This document shows, in pieces, positions 1-12,486 of a stretch of DNA of 64,000 bases; positions within the stretch are counted from its first letter, which is position 1, and each line of letters opens with the position of its first letter. The stretch covers positions 1 through 64,000 of the forward strand of contig NZ_MLFS01000016.1 in NCBI RefSeq assembly GCF_002095485.1, read 5' to 3'. A program made the translations under genes and the position numbers. Under the pieces are notes generated by a model. That model searched no databases. It was not told the origin of the DNA and saw only the letters and a program-made list of their open reading frames with translations. Origin of the DNA: Pantoea wallisii. Its GTDB lineage: Bacteria > Pseudomonadota > Gammaproteobacteria > Enterobacterales > Enterobacteriaceae.

Positions 1-859
1 TCAGCAGCGTATCGCCGAGGCGCGCGCGCCACGAATCCTGGGGATCGCGCCAGCCGCGCAGGCTCTGGCTGCCCGTTGCCAGGGCTTTGCTGAAGTGCTG
101 GCTCAGCAGCACCAGCAGCAGGCAGCAAGCCAACTGCAGCAGCGCCAGCAGCGCAGCCCGTGCGGGATCGTAATCAAAACTCAGCGCCTGATAGATGGCC
201 AGCTCCAGCGTGGTGGCCTGCGGACCGCCGCCCAGCGCCAGCACGGTAGCGAAGCTGGCAAAGCACAGCATAAAAATCAGGGCGGCGGTGGGCAGAATCT
301 GCCGGCGCAGCCACGGCCACTCCAGCAGCCGGAAGAGATGCCAGCCGCGCAAACCAAGCTGCGCCGCCACCTGGCGCTGCTCCCCCGGGATATTCTCCAG
401 AGCCTGTAGCAGCATGCGCGTCGCCAGCGGCAGGTTAAAGAATACGTGCGCCAGCAGAATGCCCTGCAGGCCGTAGGGGGAGAAGTGATACTCAACGCCG
501 ACCGCTGCGCACAGCTGCGCCAGCCAGCCGCTGCGGCCATAGACGCTTAACAGACCAAATACCGCCACCAGCACCGGCAGCACCAGCGTCATGGCACACA
601 GGCGCAGCAGCAGATTGCGGCCGGGAAAACGGCGGCGATAGAGCGCACGCGCCAGCAGAATGGCCGGCAAAACCGAGAGCAGGACCGAAAGCAGCGCCTG
701 TTCAAATGAGAACGCCAGCACATGGTGCAGATAACTGTCGCTCAGCAGTGTGCGCCAGTCGGTCGCGGGAGCCACCAGCACCAGGGCGCCAAACGCCAGC
801 AGCGCCACCGCACACAGCAGCAGCGCCGTAAAGGTACCGGGGATCAGCCAGCCGGGCAT
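1..859 (-). CDS. thiP: Thiamine ABC transporter permease ThiP (partial, cut by window edge)
   Basis: Inner-membrane permease of the ThiBPQ thiamine/thiamine-pyrophosphate importer. The reverse strand is open from an ATG at 859 to the left edge, giving about 286 of the roughly 536 residues expected. It begins MPGWLIPG, has hydrophobic membrane segments, and contains the binding-protein-dependent transport signature region (NIPGEQRQ...AAQLG) typical of the EAA loop that contacts the ATPase. The ATG shares its A with the TGA stop of thiB, so the two are translationally coupled. In E. coli the protein starts a few codons further upstream; no ATG exists there here, so this start is preferred. thiQ should follow outside the window. 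Confidence 0.93.
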   Translation of the reverse strand, partial: MPGWLIPGTFTALLLCAVALLAFGALVLVAPATDWRTLLSDSYLHHVLAFSFEQALLSVLLSVLPAILLARALYRRRFPGRNLLLRLCAMTLVLPVLVAVFGLLSVYGRSGWLAQLCAAVGVEYHFSPYGLQGILLAHVFFNLPLATRMLLQALENIPGEQRQVAAQLGLRGWHLFRLLEWPWLRRQILPTAALIFMLCFASFATVLALGGGPQATTLELAIYQALSFDYDPARAALLALLQLACCLLLVLLSQHFSKALATGSQSLRGWRDPQDSWRARLGDTLL

Positions 860-1844
860 CAGCGGCTGACGGCTTGTTGCCAGGTGCGGATCCAGGCCGC
901 ACGGTGATCGGCTACCTCTGCCGGGGTGAACTGCAGCGCGTTTTCCGGCACGCTCAGTGACTGATAGCCCGCGGGCAGCGTGCTTTTGATCACCGGATAC
1001 ATCCAGTTGCCGGTCGGGATAGTCTGCTGGAAGGCGGGCGATACCATAAACTGCATGAACTGCTGCGCCAGCTGCGGCTGTTTGCTGCTGGCAAGCTGCG
1101 CGGCAACTTCTACCTGCAGATAGTGGCCTTCGCTAAACGTTGCGGCTGCGTAATTCGCTTTTTTCTCTTCAATCAGGTGATACGCCGGAGACGTGGTGTA
1201 ACTCAGCACCAAATCTCCTTCGCCCTTCAGGAACAAACCGTAGGCTTCGCTCCAGCCTTTGGTGACGGTCACGGTTTTCTGCGCCAGCTTCTGCCAGGCA
1301 TCACTGACGTTGTCGCCGTACACTTTTTGCATCCACAGCAGCAGACCAAGCCCGGGCGTGCTGGTGCGCGGATCCTCATAAATCACGCGCCACTTCTCCG
1401 GGCTTTCGACCAGCTCTTTCAGGCTTTTGGGCGGATTCTTGAGTTTGTTTTTATCGTAGACGAAGGCGAAGTAGCCGTAATCAAACGGAATGAAGGTGCT
1501 GTTGGTCCAGCCATCCGGCAGCTGCAGATTGTGGGTATCCACCTTGCTGGCAGCAAACAGGCCGGTCTTCTCTGCAGCCTGAACCAGATTGTTATCCAGG
1601 CCCAGCACCACGTCGGCTTTACTGTTTTTGCCCTCCATGCGCAGGCGGTTCAGCAGCGAAACGCCATCCTCCAGCGCAACGTAGTTCAGTTCGCAGCCGC
1701 ACCCGGCCTCAAAGGCTTTTTTCACCGCCGGGCCGGGCCCCAGTCGGCAGCAAAAGAGTCATAGGTATAGACGGTTAGCACAGGTTTGGCGGCAAAGACC
1801 GGGGCAGAGACCAGCAGCAAGACAGGCAGAACTTTGTTTAACAC
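859..1844 (-). CDS. thiB: Thiamine-binding periplasmic protein ThiB/TbpA (one apparent frameshift)
   Basis: Periplasmic solute-binding component of the ThiBPQ importer. The start is a GTG at 1844, preceded six bases upstream by AAGGAG; an N-terminal secretion signal (LNKVLPVLLLVSAPVFA) leads into KPVLTVYTYDSFAADWGP. The frame then breaks near 1733: the GGGCCCGG run is one base shorter than needed, and the rest (KKAFEAGCGCELNYVALEDG... to the TGA at 859) is in another frame. With one base restored the protein is 328 residues, against 327 in E. coli. The break lies in a G/C homopolymer repeat and is probably a sequencing undercall. Expression should follow the upstream TPP riboswitch. Confidence 0.9.
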
Positions 1845-1902
1845 TTTGCGCTCCTTAAGGAGAGGATAACGTTGCATCGCAAAGGATCTGAGCAGCAGGC
1901 AT

Positions 1903-1979
1903 CTCAAATCCCTACGCCGGTATCAGCCGGATCAGGTTCGACGGGTCTCTCTCAGCCAGTTAACCGGCACCCCGTTGAG
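1903..1979 (-). promoter_or_regulatory. TPP (THI-box) riboswitch upstream of thiBPQ
   Basis: On the reverse strand the leader of thiB carries the conserved thi-box elements in order: GGGGTGCC, CTGAGAGAGACCC, GAACCTGATCCGG and GATACCGGCGTAGGGA. The outer P1 helix is visible as CTCAA (1975-1979) pairing with TTGAG (1903-1907). It lies about 60 bases before the GTG start, so TPP binding is expected to lower translation or transcription of the importer, as for thiB in E. coli. Confidence 0.95.
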
Positions 1980-2019
1980 AACGGCCTATAGTAGACATTT
2001 CTGTGACAGCGCGAAAGCA

Positions 2020-3681
2020 TCACAGCTCCGGTGGGGCGAACCACGCGGATTTAAAGTCAAACCAGCCCAGCGTATTGAGGCGCACGCCACGCATACTGCG
2101 CTGTCCCTCCAGCAGCAGCCAGTGGTGGAACAGCGGATGCAGATAATCACTGTTCACCAGCTGTTTGCTCCACTCCGCCAGCGGCAGTGACTTTTCGCGC
2201 CAGCGCGTCGCATCGCCCTGCCAGTCGATGGGGATGCAGTGCTGCATCAGCGGCAGCTCGTAGAGCTGGGCGAACAGCGCATAGTCGAGCGGCAGCGTGA
2301 AGTTAACGCTGCCGAGCCAGATATCGCTCTCGCCCGCGCCCTCGAACCACGCTTCATAACTCACTTCACGGGTAATCAGCTCCACGCCCTGCTGCGCCAG
2401 TAGCGGCCGCAGCGCATTAGCAATGCCCTCATGCTCAACGTGATGGCTGTACCAGCTGAGCGTCAGCTGCGTCAGGCCGGCAGGTTTGCTGGCGGGCGTC
2501 AGATCGCGGCGATGGTGCCAGCGCGGCAGTAAGCCATACGCCGGAAACCAGTAGCGTTGATAGCCAACGCCGGCGTGGTTCAGCAGGGCGATGGGATTGA
2601 GCAGATAGCTGGCCCAGCGGCGAAACGCAGCGTCGCGGCCGCGTGCCGAGCGTTGATCGAACAAAAGAAAATAGCAGCCCTCCTCCAGACGGCTCTCTTC
2701 CGATTTCTCGTCCGCCGTCTCCCCCTCCAGCTTCACGCCTGCGTAGACCAGTTCGTCGCTGATCTCCGGCAATACCCAGATGGAGACGTCATCGATCAGT
2801 GCGCGATAACCGAAGTAGTCATCAAAGGCGGCGATTTTGAGCTGGCTGTACTGATTGCGCACCACGCTGTAGGGGCCGGTGCCGATGGGCTGGCGGGCAA
2901 AATGGCGCAGCGTCGGCCATTCACGCGGCAGGATCATGGCGCTGACGCTGCCCAGCAGCCATGGCAGCCAGTCATCCGGCTGGCGGAGGTGAATATCCAG
3001 CGTCCAGGGAGCAGGGGAGTGCAGCGTGTCGATATGGGAGAACAGCGGCTGGCTGCGCACCCGCTCCAGCGAGGCGATGACATCTTCCATCTCCAGCTCG
3101 CGTCCGTGATGAAAGCGAATAGCCGGACGCAGAAAGAAACGCCAGTGCAGCGGCGAGGTTTGCTGCCAGTGGTGGGCGATATCCGGCTCGATTTCCCCCT
3201 TTTCCTCATTTATCCGCGTCAGACCGCTAAATATCTGGCGTGCCAGGTGGGTCTCTGAACGACGCAGCGGAGAGCCGGGCAGAAGATTAGGCAACGGACG
3301 GTAGTAGAGCACGCGCAGGATATGTTTACCCTGCCGGAAGCTGCGGCCAAGATGCGCCGCAATCATCTGGCGCACCTGATTTTTGTCGCCCACCAGCTGT
3401 ACCAGCTGGTCGATGCGATCCTGCTCCAGCAGATCCTCCGCGCGCTGCTGCTGCAGGGCCAGCCCGGTGTAGCAAAAACGCAGCAGAGAGCGCTTACCGC
3501 GGCCAGCCTCAGCCTGCCAGATCAGCCAGCCGGCCTGTTGCATGGCATTGAGCAGGTTGCGCATATGCCGACGCGAGCAGTGCAGCAATGCCGCCAGCTC
3601 ATTCAGGGTGGTCTCCTGATCCTGGCCCTGGCAGTGTTGCCACAGGCGGATAAATTGCTGCTGCAGGCGGGCAGAGGACAT
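2020..3681 (-). CDS. sgrR: Transcriptional regulator SgrR
   Basis: Activator of the small RNA SgrS under glucose-phosphate stress. The product is 553 residues (E. coli 551). It has an N-terminal winged-helix region (residues about 10-60, [19 protein letters not shown]) followed by a long solute-binding-protein-like domain similar to SBP_bac_5, and ends [14 protein letters not shown]. The ATG at 3681 gives the conserved start [15 protein letters not shown], with AAGGAG ten bases upstream; a TTG 21 bases earlier is less likely. It is divergent from the sgrS-setA side, the same arrangement as in E. coli, and the shared spacer holds a short palindrome that could be its operator. Confidence 0.95.
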   Translation of the reverse strand: MSSARLQQQFIRLWQHCQGQDQETTLNELAALLHCSRRHMRNLLNAMQQAGWLIWQAEAGRGKRSLLRFCYTGLALQQQRAEDLLEQDRIDQLVQLVGDKNQVRQMIAAHLGRSFRQGKHILRVLYYRPLPNLLPGSPLRRSETHLARQIFSGLTRINEEKGEIEPDIAHHWQQTSPLHWRFFLRPAIRFHHGRELEMEDVIASLERVRSQPLFSHIDTLHSPAPWTLDIHLRQPDDWLPWLLGSVSAMILPREWPTLRHFARQPIGTGPYSVVRNQYSQLKIAAFDDYFGYRALIDDVSIWVLPEISDELVYAGVKLEGETADEKSEESRLEEGCYFLLFDQRSARGRDAAFRRWASYLLNPIALLNHAGVGYQRYWFPAYGLLPRWHHRRDLTPASKPAGLTQLTLSWYSHHVEHEGIANALRPLLAQQGVELITREVSYEAWFEGAGESDIWLGSVNFTLPLDYALFAQLYELPLMQHCIPIDWQGDATRWREKSLPLAEWSKQLVNSDYLHPLFHHWLLLEGQRSMRGVRLNTLGWFDFKSAWFAPPEL

Positions 3682-3719
3682 AAAAGGGGAACTCCTTCTC
3701 AACTTCGCTCAGTTTTTCC

Positions 3720-3737
3720 TGCCTCATATTAGAGGCA
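3720..3737. promoter_or_regulatory. Inverted repeat between sgrR and sgrS, candidate SgrR operator
   Basis: TGCCTC-ATATTA-GAGGCA is a perfect 6+6 dyad with a six-base AT spacer. It sits in the divergent sgrR/sgrS promoter region, just upstream of a possible sgrS -10 (CATACT, 3736-3741). SgrR is known to bind this intergenic region in E. coli; that this exact dyad is its site is inference. Confidence 0.45.
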
Positions 3738-3747
3738 TACTGGCGGG

Positions 3748-3869
3748 CAATGGAAGAGCGGGAGGCATTCAGCAATGAGTGGCGCTCTGCCAGCGGTTCC
3801 GCTGCGGTGGAACCTTTTCTGAGTAGGGTGCACTTTCACCGCCAGCAGGTTATCTCTGCTGGCTTTTTT
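3748..3869 (+). ncRNA. sgrS: SgrS-like small RNA (short form, no obvious sgrT)
   Basis: The 3' part matches E. coli SgrS: CTGAGTA (3819-3825, in the ptsG-pairing region), a TGCACTTTCA spacer, then the terminator GCCAGCAG-GTTATCT-CTGCTGGC followed by a T run (3842-3869), which serves Hfq binding. A second hairpin GGTTCC...GGAACC lies at 3796-3813. The locus is right: divergent from sgrR and immediately upstream of setA. The 5' end is estimated from a weak -10 and gives about 120 nt, roughly half the length of E. coli SgrS. No 43-codon SgrT-like frame is present. The 3' end is confident; the 5' end is not. Confidence 0.8.
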
Positions 3870-3934
3870 CGTTTTGCTGTGAAATCTTCTACGCTGTTTT
3901 TTTGGTCCTGCTTTCTCCTCAAAGGGATTTCTGC

Positions 3935-5119
3935 ATGAAATCGCTGTTAACGCGGCAGCGCCGCCTGAATCCGATCTATCTCTCGTTTATGGCCGTGTCG
4001 TTTATGGTGGGCGTGGCCGGTGCGCTACAGGCGCCAACGCTGAGTCTGTTTCTGACGCGTGAAGTACAGGTGCGGCCATTCTGGGTCGGGCTGTTTTTCA
4101 CCATCAACGCCATTGCCGGCATCGCGATCAGCCTGCTGATGGCGAAACGTTCGGATACGCAGGGCGATCGCCGCAACCTGATTCTGTTCTGCTGCCTGAT
4201 GGCTGTGCTCAATGCGCTGCTATTTGCTTTTAATCGCCACTATCTGACGCTAATTACCGCTGGCGTATTGCTGTCGGCCATCGCCAGCGTGGCGATCCCG
4301 CAAATCTTTGCGCTGGCGCGTGAGTACGCCGATCAATCCGCGCGCGAAGTAGTGATGTTTAGCTCAGTGATGCGGGCGCAGCTGTCGCTGGCGTGGGTGA
4401 TTGGCCCGCCGCTGTCGTTTGCGCTGGCGCTCAACTACGGTTTCGTCACGCTATTTAGCGTAGCGGCGGCCATCTTTCTGCTCAGCATGGTGCTGATCTG
4501 GCGCACGCTGCCCTCGGTGCCGCGCGTGGTGGCGACGCCGGAGCAGGTGCTGACGCAGCTCAGCCCGTGGAGAGACAGCCAGGTGCGGCTGCTGTTTATC
4601 GCTTCGGTTGTCATGTGGGCGTGCAATACCATGTATATCATTGATATGCCACTCTATATCAGCGCAACGCTTGGTCTGCCCGAGAAGCTGGCCGGGCTGC
4701 TGATGGGCACCGCCGCCGGGCTGGAGATCCCGATCATGCTGCTGGCCGGGCACTATGCCAGGCGCTACGGCAAGCGCCCGATGATGCTGCTGGCGCTGGT
4801 AGCGGGCATTCTGTTTTATCTCGGCATGGTGTTGTTCACGTCGCGCACCGCACTGATGGCGCTGCAGCTGTTTAACGCGGCGTTTATCGGCATTATCGCC
4901 GGTATTGGGATGTTGTGGTTTCAGGATCTGATGCCAGGACGTGCCGGGGCGGCGACCACCATGTTTACGACATCAATCTCTACCGGGCTGATTATTGCCG
5001 GTTTGATTCAGGGAACGCTGAGTGAGCGGTTCGGTCATGAAGCGGTGTACTGGCTGGCACTGGTCATGGCAATTGTGGCGCTGCTGCTGGCCGCGCGGGT
5101 GCGGGACGTGCGTACGTAA
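3935..5119 (+). CDS. setA: Sugar efflux transporter SetA
   Basis: Major-facilitator-superfamily exporter of sugars and glycosides, 394 residues with about 12 hydrophobic segments. Conserved stretches include GALQAPTLSLFL, AKRSDTQGDRRNL (the loop 2-3 MFS motif) and LWFQDLMPGRAGAATT. The ATG at 3935 with AAAGGG eight bases upstream is preferred over the in-frame start at 3902, which lies in the sRNA 3' flank. Its position right after SgrS, as in E. coli, ties it to glucose-phosphate stress. The gene converges on the leu operon and the two share a hairpin downstream. Confidence 0.94.
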   Translation: MKSLLTRQRRLNPIYLSFMAVSFMVGVAGALQAPTLSLFLTREVQVRPFWVGLFFTINAIAGIAISLLMAKRSDTQGDRRNLILFCCLMAVLNALLFAFNRHYLTLITAGVLLSAIASVAIPQIFALAREYADQSAREVVMFSSVMRAQLSLAWVIGPPLSFALALNYGFVTLFSVAAAIFLLSMVLIWRTLPSVPRVVATPEQVLTQLSPWRDSQVRLLFIASVVMWACNTMYIIDMPLYISATLGLPEKLAGLLMGTAAGLEIPIMLLAGHYARRYGKRPMMLLALVAGILFYLGMVLFTSRTALMALQLFNAAFIGIIAGIGMLWFQDLMPGRAGAATTMFTTSISTGLIIAGLIQGTLSERFGHEAVYWLALVMAIVALLLAARVRDVRT

Positions 5120-5124
5120 AACAG

Positions 5125-5156
5125 TGCGCCGCTACAGATCAGCGTGTAGCGGCGCA
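5125..5156. terminator. Hairpin between convergent setA and leuD
   Basis: TGCGCCGCTACA pairs perfectly with TGTAGCGGCGCA across an eight-base loop. On the reverse strand it is followed by CTGTTTT, so it probably ends the leu transcript; it may also serve setA. Confidence 0.75.
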
Positions 5157-5174
5157 ATGGGCTGCCCGGAAACC

Positions 5175-5780
5175 TTAACGCAAAAACGCCGGCTGGCTGG
5201 CTTCATAGTCCGCGATTGATGCTTCGTGCTGCAGCGTCAGTCCGATGCTGTCGAGGCCATTGATCATGCAGTGACGACGGAAGCTGTCGATCGCGAAGCT
5301 ATAAACCTTGTCGCCCGCCGTGACCGTCTGCGCTTCCAGGTCCACGGTAAAACGGATACCTGGCTGAGCCGCCACCAGCTGGAACATCTCCTCAACCTGC
5401 TCTTCACTCAGCTTCACCGGCAGCAGCTGATTATTGAAGCTGTTGCCGTAGAAGATGTCAGCGAAGCTTGGCGCGATCACGACATGGAAACCGAAATCGG
5501 TCAGTGCCCAGGGGGCGTGCTCACGCGAGGAGCCGCAGCCAAAGTTTTCCCGCGCCAGCAGGATGCTGGTGCCTTTGAATTCCGGCTTGTTCAGTACAAA
5601 GCTGGCGGTCGGTTGGGTGCCGGCATCGTCATCAAAACGCCAGTCGTGGAACAGATGTGCACCAAAGCCCGTGCGCGTGACTTTCTGCAAAAACTGCTTT
5701 GGAATAATGGCATCGGTATCGACGTTAGCGGCATCCAGCGGCGCCACGATCCCGGTGTGCTGGGTAAATTTGTTCGCCAT
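5175..5780 (-). CDS. leuD: 3-isopropylmalate dehydratase small subunit LeuD
   Basis: Small subunit of isopropylmalate isomerase, which with LeuC interconverts 2- and 3-isopropylmalate in leucine synthesis. It is 201 residues, identical in length to E. coli. It contains the aconitase swivel-domain motif ([13 protein letters not shown], residues about 75-88) that contacts substrate. Last gene of leuLABCD, three bases after leuC, followed by a terminator hairpin. Confidence 0.97.
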   Translation of the reverse strand: MANKFTQHTGIVAPLDAANVDTDAIIPKQFLQKVTRTGFGAHLFHDWRFDDDAGTQPTASFVLNKPEFKGTSILLARENFGCGSSREHAPWALTDFGFHVVIAPSFADIFYGNSFNNQLLPVKLSEEQVEEMFQLVAAQPGIRFTVDLEAQTVTAGDKVYSFAIDSFRRHCMINGLDSIGLTLQHEASIADYEASQPAFLR

Positions 5781-5783
5781 GGC

Positions 5784-7190
5784 TTATGCTCCCTGAGTCA
5801 ATTCACGAATGTCGGCAAAACGTCCGGTCACCGCGGCAGCGGCGGCCATCGCCGGGCTCACCAGGTGCGTGCGCCCGCCGCGGCCCTGACGGCCTTCAAA
5901 ATTACGGTTACTGGTTGAGGCGCAGCGCTCGCCGGGATTCAGGCGATCGTTGTTCATCGCCAGGCACATCGAGCAGCCCGGCAGGCGCCACTCAAAACCG
6001 GCCTCCAGGAAGATTTTATCCAGACCCTCGGCTTCCGCCTGGGCTTTCACCGGGCCGGAACCGGGGACGACCATGGCGACCACGCCCGGAGCCACTTTAC
6101 GGCCCTTCGCAATTGCCGCAGCCGCGCGCAGATCTTCGATACGTGAGTTGGTGCAGGAGCCGATAAACACTTTATCGATCGCCACATCCGTGAGTTTGAT
6201 ACCCGGCTGCAAATCCATATAGGCCAGCGCTTTCTCCGCTGACGCGCGCTCGACCGGATCGGCAAACGACTGTGGATTGGGGATCGCCTGATCCACGGCC
6301 ATTACCTGGCCCGGGTTAGTGCCCCAGGTCACCTGCGGCGCGATGTCGGCGGCGTTCAGGGTGACCACGGTATCGAATTTTGCATCGCTATCAGATTTCA
6401 GCGTGCGCCAGTAGTTCACAGCCTGCTCCCACTGCTCGCCCTTCGGTGCGAACTGCTTGTCTTTCAGATAGGCGAATGTGGTGTCATCCGGCGCAACCAG
6501 ACCGGCTTTTGCACCCATCTCGATAGCCATGTTACACAGCGTCATACGGCCTTCCATGCTCAGCGCCTGGATGGCCGGACCGCAGAACTCAACAACGTGG
6601 CCGGTACCGCCCGCGCTGCCGGTTTTTCCAATAATGGCCAGCACGATATCTTTGGCGGTAATGCCCGGCGCAGCTTCGCCCAGCACTTCAATCTTCATGG
6701 TTTTAGCACGGCCCTGCTTCAGGGTCTGCGTGGCAAACACGTGTTCTACTTCAGACGTACCGATACCGAACGCCAGCGAACCGAATGCGCCATGCGTCGC
6801 GGTGTGCGAGTCACCACATACGATGGTCATGCCTGGCAGCGTCATGCCTTGCTCGGGGCCGATCACGTGAACGATGCCCTGGAACGGGTGATTCAGGTCA
6901 TACAGCTGAATGCCAAACTCGGCGCAGTTCTTCATCAGCTCCTGCATCTGAATGCGCGCCATCTCGCCTGATGCGTTGATGTCTTTGGTCTGCGTCGAGA
7001 CGTTATGGTCCATGGTGGCGAAGGTTTTTGACGGCTGGCGCACTTTGCGGCCGTGCGCACGCAGGCCATCAAAGGCTTGCGGCGAGGTCACTTCATGGAT
7101 CAGATGGCGATCGATATAGAGTAACGGTGTCTCATCAGGCGCTTCGTGAACGACATGTGCATCAAATAACTTCTGGTATAAGCTTTTCAT
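5784..7190 (-). CDS. leuC: 3-isopropylmalate dehydratase large subunit LeuC
   Basis: Catalytic [4Fe-4S] subunit of isopropylmalate isomerase, 468 residues (E. coli 466). The three cluster cysteines lie in GSCTNSR (about residue 347) and GCSMC (about 408-411). MDHNVSTQ and GDSHTATHG are conserved aconitase-family active-site stretches. The ATG at 7190 ([14 protein letters not shown]) is chosen because it aligns with the family start and follows leuB by four bases, with GAGGA inside the end of leuB; the longer frame would run into leuB. Confidence 0.97.
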   Translation of the reverse strand: MKSLYQKLFDAHVVHEAPDETPLLYIDRHLIHEVTSPQAFDGLRAHGRKVRQPSKTFATMDHNVSTQTKDINASGEMARIQMQELMKNCAEFGIQLYDLNHPFQGIVHVIGPEQGMTLPGMTIVCGDSHTATHGAFGSLAFGIGTSEVEHVFATQTLKQGRAKTMKIEVLGEAAPGITAKDIVLAIIGKTGSAGGTGHVVEFCGPAIQALSMEGRMTLCNMAIEMGAKAGLVAPDDTTFAYLKDKQFAPKGEQWEQAVNYWRTLKSDSDAKFDTVVTLNAADIAPQVTWGTNPGQVMAVDQAIPNPQSFADPVERASAEKALAYMDLQPGIKLTDVAIDKVFIGSCTNSRIEDLRAAAAIAKGRKVAPGVVAMVVPGSGPVKAQAEAEGLDKIFLEAGFEWRLPGCSMCLAMNNDRLNPGERCASTSNRNFEGRQGRGGRTHLVSPAMAAAAAVTGRFADIRELTQGA

Positions 7191-7194
7191 TTTG

Positions 7195-9851
<2,657 letters not shown>

Positions 9852-9893
9852 GGTCTCTTCCTTTTTACATTTACTTCGCCGGTGCAACGAGCA

Positions 9894-9925
9894 TAAAAAA
9901 ACCCGCGCAGTGGCGCGGGTTTTTA
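9894..9925 (-). terminator. leu operon attenuator terminator
   Basis: On the reverse strand ACCCGCGC-CACT-GCGCGGGT is followed by a T run, lying between leuL and leuA. Stalling at the leucine codons of leuL should prevent this hairpin forming, the classic leu attenuation arrangement. Confidence 0.92.
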
Positions 9926-9943
9926 ACTTTCAGCAGGTTCGAA

Positions 9944-10027
9944 TCAGTTGTTGATTCCGCCCACGAGTCTACCGCGCAAACTGGATGCGTTAAGTAGTAG
10001 ACCGAGTAGGCGAGAAGTACGGAACAT
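9944..10027 (-). CDS. leuL: leu operon leader peptide LeuL
   Basis: A 27-codon peptide beginning MFRTSRLLGLLLNASS and ending GGINN. The core GLLLNASSLRGR is shared with E. coli LeuL (28 residues). It holds a cluster LL-G-LLL (codons CTA CTC GGT CTA CTA CTT), so five leucines lie within six codons, three of them the rare CTA. This is how the ribosome senses charged leucyl-tRNA. The attenuator lies about 20 bases downstream. Confidence 0.93.
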   Translation of the reverse strand: MFRTSRLLGLLLNASSLRGRLVGGINN

Positions 10028-10060
10028 GAATCAAACCTCGTAAATTGAGTGCTGTACATA

Positions 10061-10089
10061 TTGGTACTGGATTCGCCAGGCGATGTCAA
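10061..10089 (-). promoter_or_regulatory. leuLABCD promoter
   Basis: On the reverse strand a consensus -35 TTGACA (10084-10089) is followed 17 bases later by TACCAA (10061-10066). The downstream part ATCCAGTA matches the E. coli leu promoter, which also has TTGACA and a 17-base spacer. It lies about 35-60 bases before leuL. Confidence 0.8.
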
Positions 10090-10759
10090 CCCTGATGCAA
10101 GGGGTATTTTGCCGAAGGATTAAGGGCGATGTGCTGGGATTTTTTATGGAAACAGAGCATTGCCATCTATTAACGTCGAAAAAAGGTCTGTCCGCGCTTA
10201 AAAAAACGTTTAAATAGCGCTTAATAATTTTAACTATTTGATTTTAAATGAATATTTAACTGTCAGTGCACGAGTTGATAAACAAGAACAGGCTTATTGC
10301 TTAGCAGAATGTGATGTGAGGGCACTAAATAGCAGTTAATCACGCCAGAAAGTGATGCAGCCAAAACATTGTGGGCTGAGCGGTTCAGCAATATGAAAAT
10401 GATATTTCTTACAACACGCTGTAAATAATCTTTAAACCAGCATTTTCCTCTGTGCTTATGCCATGGTATTAGTTTAATCCTCGCGAGCAATAATCACGTG
10501 TCAGTGCCTTTTCTGCCGTATTAAGCCCGGTGCGGCGCTCTGACGTTTGCAGGCCGGGATTTCTGCGGTTATGGTAATCGGCCTACTCTCAAAAAATCCA
10601 CGCAGGTAGTTTCCCTGTACCTGGAAGGCGGCAATGAATGACGTCTTCTGAGCATAAACATAAGATTTTGATCTTAATTGGCGAATAAGGGACAGAAGCG
10701 CAGTGGCGTGCTGGATAGCGCTGGCCGCGGCGTCTGTTGCTTGAGCCTGGAGGCAGAAA
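10090..10759. other. leu-ilvI divergent spacer without a recognised gene
   Basis: About 670 bases, AT-rich between roughly 10130 and 10480. In E. coli this interval holds leuO; no LysR-type frame or recognisable remnant of it is seen. A 75-codon reverse frame (10263-10490) has no family resemblance and is not called. The last 250 bases lead into ilvI and should carry its promoter and Lrp-type sites, but I cannot assign them with confidence. Confidence 0.6.
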
Positions 10760-12484
10760 ATGGAGATGTTGTCAGGAGCCGAAATGGTCGTCCGTTCGTT
10801 GATCGATCAGGGCGTAAAGCAGGTATTCGGTTATCCGGGCGGAGCAGTGCTCGATATTTATGATGCGCTGCAAACGGTCGGTGGTATTGACCACGTTCTG
10901 GTTCGTCACGAGCAGGGCGCGGTGCACATGGCGGATGGCCTGGCGCGCGCCACCGGCGAAGTCGGCGTGGTGCTGGTGACCTCCGGCCCCGGTGCCACCA
11001 ATGCCATTACCGGTATTGCTACAGCCTATATGGATTCGATTCCGCTGGTCATTCTCTCGGGCCAGGTGCCGTCATCGCTGATTGGCTACGATGCGTTCCA
11101 GGAGTGCGATATGGTGGGAATCTCCCGCCCGGTGGTAAAACACAGCTTTCTGGTGAAAAGCACGGAGGAGATTCCCACCGTACTGAAAAAAGCGTTCTGG
11201 CTGGCGGCGAGCGGCCGCCCTGGCCCGGTGGTCATCGATCTGCCTAAAGACATCCTCAATCCTGCCAACAAGCTGCCGTACGTCTGGCCGGAAACCGTCA
11301 GCATGCGCTCTTATAATCCGACCATTCAGGGACATAAAGGTCAGATTAAACGCGCGCTGCAGACGCTGCTGGCTGCTCACAAACCGGTTATCTACGCCGG
11401 TGGCGGCGCGATCACCTCGGGCTGCGAAGCCGAACTGCTGCAGCTGGCGGAAAAACTCAATATCCCGGTTACCACATCATTGATGGGGCTCGGCGCGTTT
11501 CCTGGCACGCACCGCCAGTGCGTAGGTATGCTGGGGATGCACGGCACTTACGAAGCCAATATGACGATGCACAATGCCGACCTGATCTTCGGCATTGGCG
11601 TGCGCTTCGACGATCGTACTACTAATAATCTGGCGAAGTACTGCCCGAACGCGACCATCATGCATATTGATGTCGATCCAACCTCGATCTCGAAAACCGT
11701 CAGTGCCGATATTCCAATTGTCGGTGATGCGAAGCAGACGCTGGTACAGATGCTGGAGCTGCTGGCGCACAGCGAGGCGAAACAGGAGCTCGATAGCTTG
11801 CGCGACTGGTGGCAAACCATCGATGGCTGGCGCAGCCGTAAATGCCTGGAGTTCGATCGCACCAGCGACAAGATCAAACCGCAGGCGGTAATTGAAACCA
11901 TTGCACGCCTGACCAAAGGTGAGGCTTACGTGACCTCGGACGTAGGCCAGCACCAGATGTTCGCTGCGCTTTACTACCCGTTCGACAAACCACGTCGCTG
12001 GATCAACTCCGGTGGTCTGGGGACCATGGGCTTTGGCCTGCCTGCCGCGCTGGGGGTGAAGATGGCGCTGCCGGATGAAACCGTAATCTGCGTGACCGGC
12101 GATGGCAGTATCCAGATGAACATTCAGGAGCTCTCTACCGCGCTGCAGTACGATCTGCCGGTGTTGGTACTGAACCTCAACAACCGCTTCCTTGGCATGG
12201 TGAAGCAGTGGCAGGACATGATCTACTCTGGCCGCCACTCACAATCGTATATGGAATCGCTGCCGGACTTCGTGCGCCTGGCGGAAGCGTACGGCCACGT
12301 TGGTATTGCTATCCAGCATCCGGCGGAGCTGGAAGAGAAGCTGCAGCTGGCGCTGGATACGCTGGCGAAAGGGCGCCTGGTGTTTGTGGACGCTACCGTG
12401 GATGGCAGCGAACACGTCTACCCGATGCAAATTCGGGGTGGCGCGATGGATGAGATGTGGTTGAGCAAAACGGAGAGGACTTAA
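10760..12484 (+). CDS. ilvI: Acetolactate synthase III large subunit IlvI
   Basis: Thiamine-diphosphate enzyme that makes acetolactate and acetohydroxybutyrate, the first shared step of valine, leucine and isoleucine synthesis. It is 574 residues (E. coli 574). The catalytic glutamate lies in [13 protein letters not shown] (about residue 51), and the ThDP-binding motif runs from GDGS (about 447) to NLNN (about 474). GGAGG lies six bases before the ATG. Its stop is separated from the ilvH start by two bases. It is divergent from the leu operon. Confidence 0.97.
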   Translation: MEMLSGAEMVVRSLIDQGVKQVFGYPGGAVLDIYDALQTVGGIDHVLVRHEQGAVHMADGLARATGEVGVVLVTSGPGATNAITGIATAYMDSIPLVILSGQVPSSLIGYDAFQECDMVGISRPVVKHSFLVKSTEEIPTVLKKAFWLAASGRPGPVVIDLPKDILNPANKLPYVWPETVSMRSYNPTIQGHKGQIKRALQTLLAAHKPVIYAGGGAITSGCEAELLQLAEKLNIPVTTSLMGLGAFPGTHRQCVGMLGMHGTYEANMTMHNADLIFGIGVRFDDRTTNNLAKYCPNATIMHIDVDPTSISKTVSADIPIVGDAKQTLVQMLELLAHSEAKQELDSLRDWWQTIDGWRSRKCLEFDRTSDKIKPQAVIETIARLTKGEAYVTSDVGQHQMFAALYYPFDKPRRWINSGGLGTMGFGLPAALGVKMALPDETVICVTGDGSIQMNIQELSTALQYDLPVLVLNLNNRFLGMVKQWQDMIYSGRHSQSYMESLPDFVRLAEAYGHVGIAIQHPAELEEKLQLALDTLAKGRLVFVDATVDGSEHVYPMQIRGGAMDEMWLSKTERT

Positions 12485-12486
12485 TT

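Noticed and set aside
3750-3938. 62-codon frame overlapping SgrS, considered as SgrT
   Set aside because: It runs through the terminator hairpin into the setA leader and has no similarity to the E. coli SgrT sequence.
10263-10490. 75-codon reverse frame in the leu-ilvI spacer
   Set aside because: No convincing ribosome-binding site or family resemblance, and it lies in AT-rich non-coding sequence. Not a LeuO fragment.
11477-12238. 253-codon reverse frame opposite ilvI
   Set aside because: Antisense shadow of a strongly conserved gene, no domain pattern, no ribosome-binding site.
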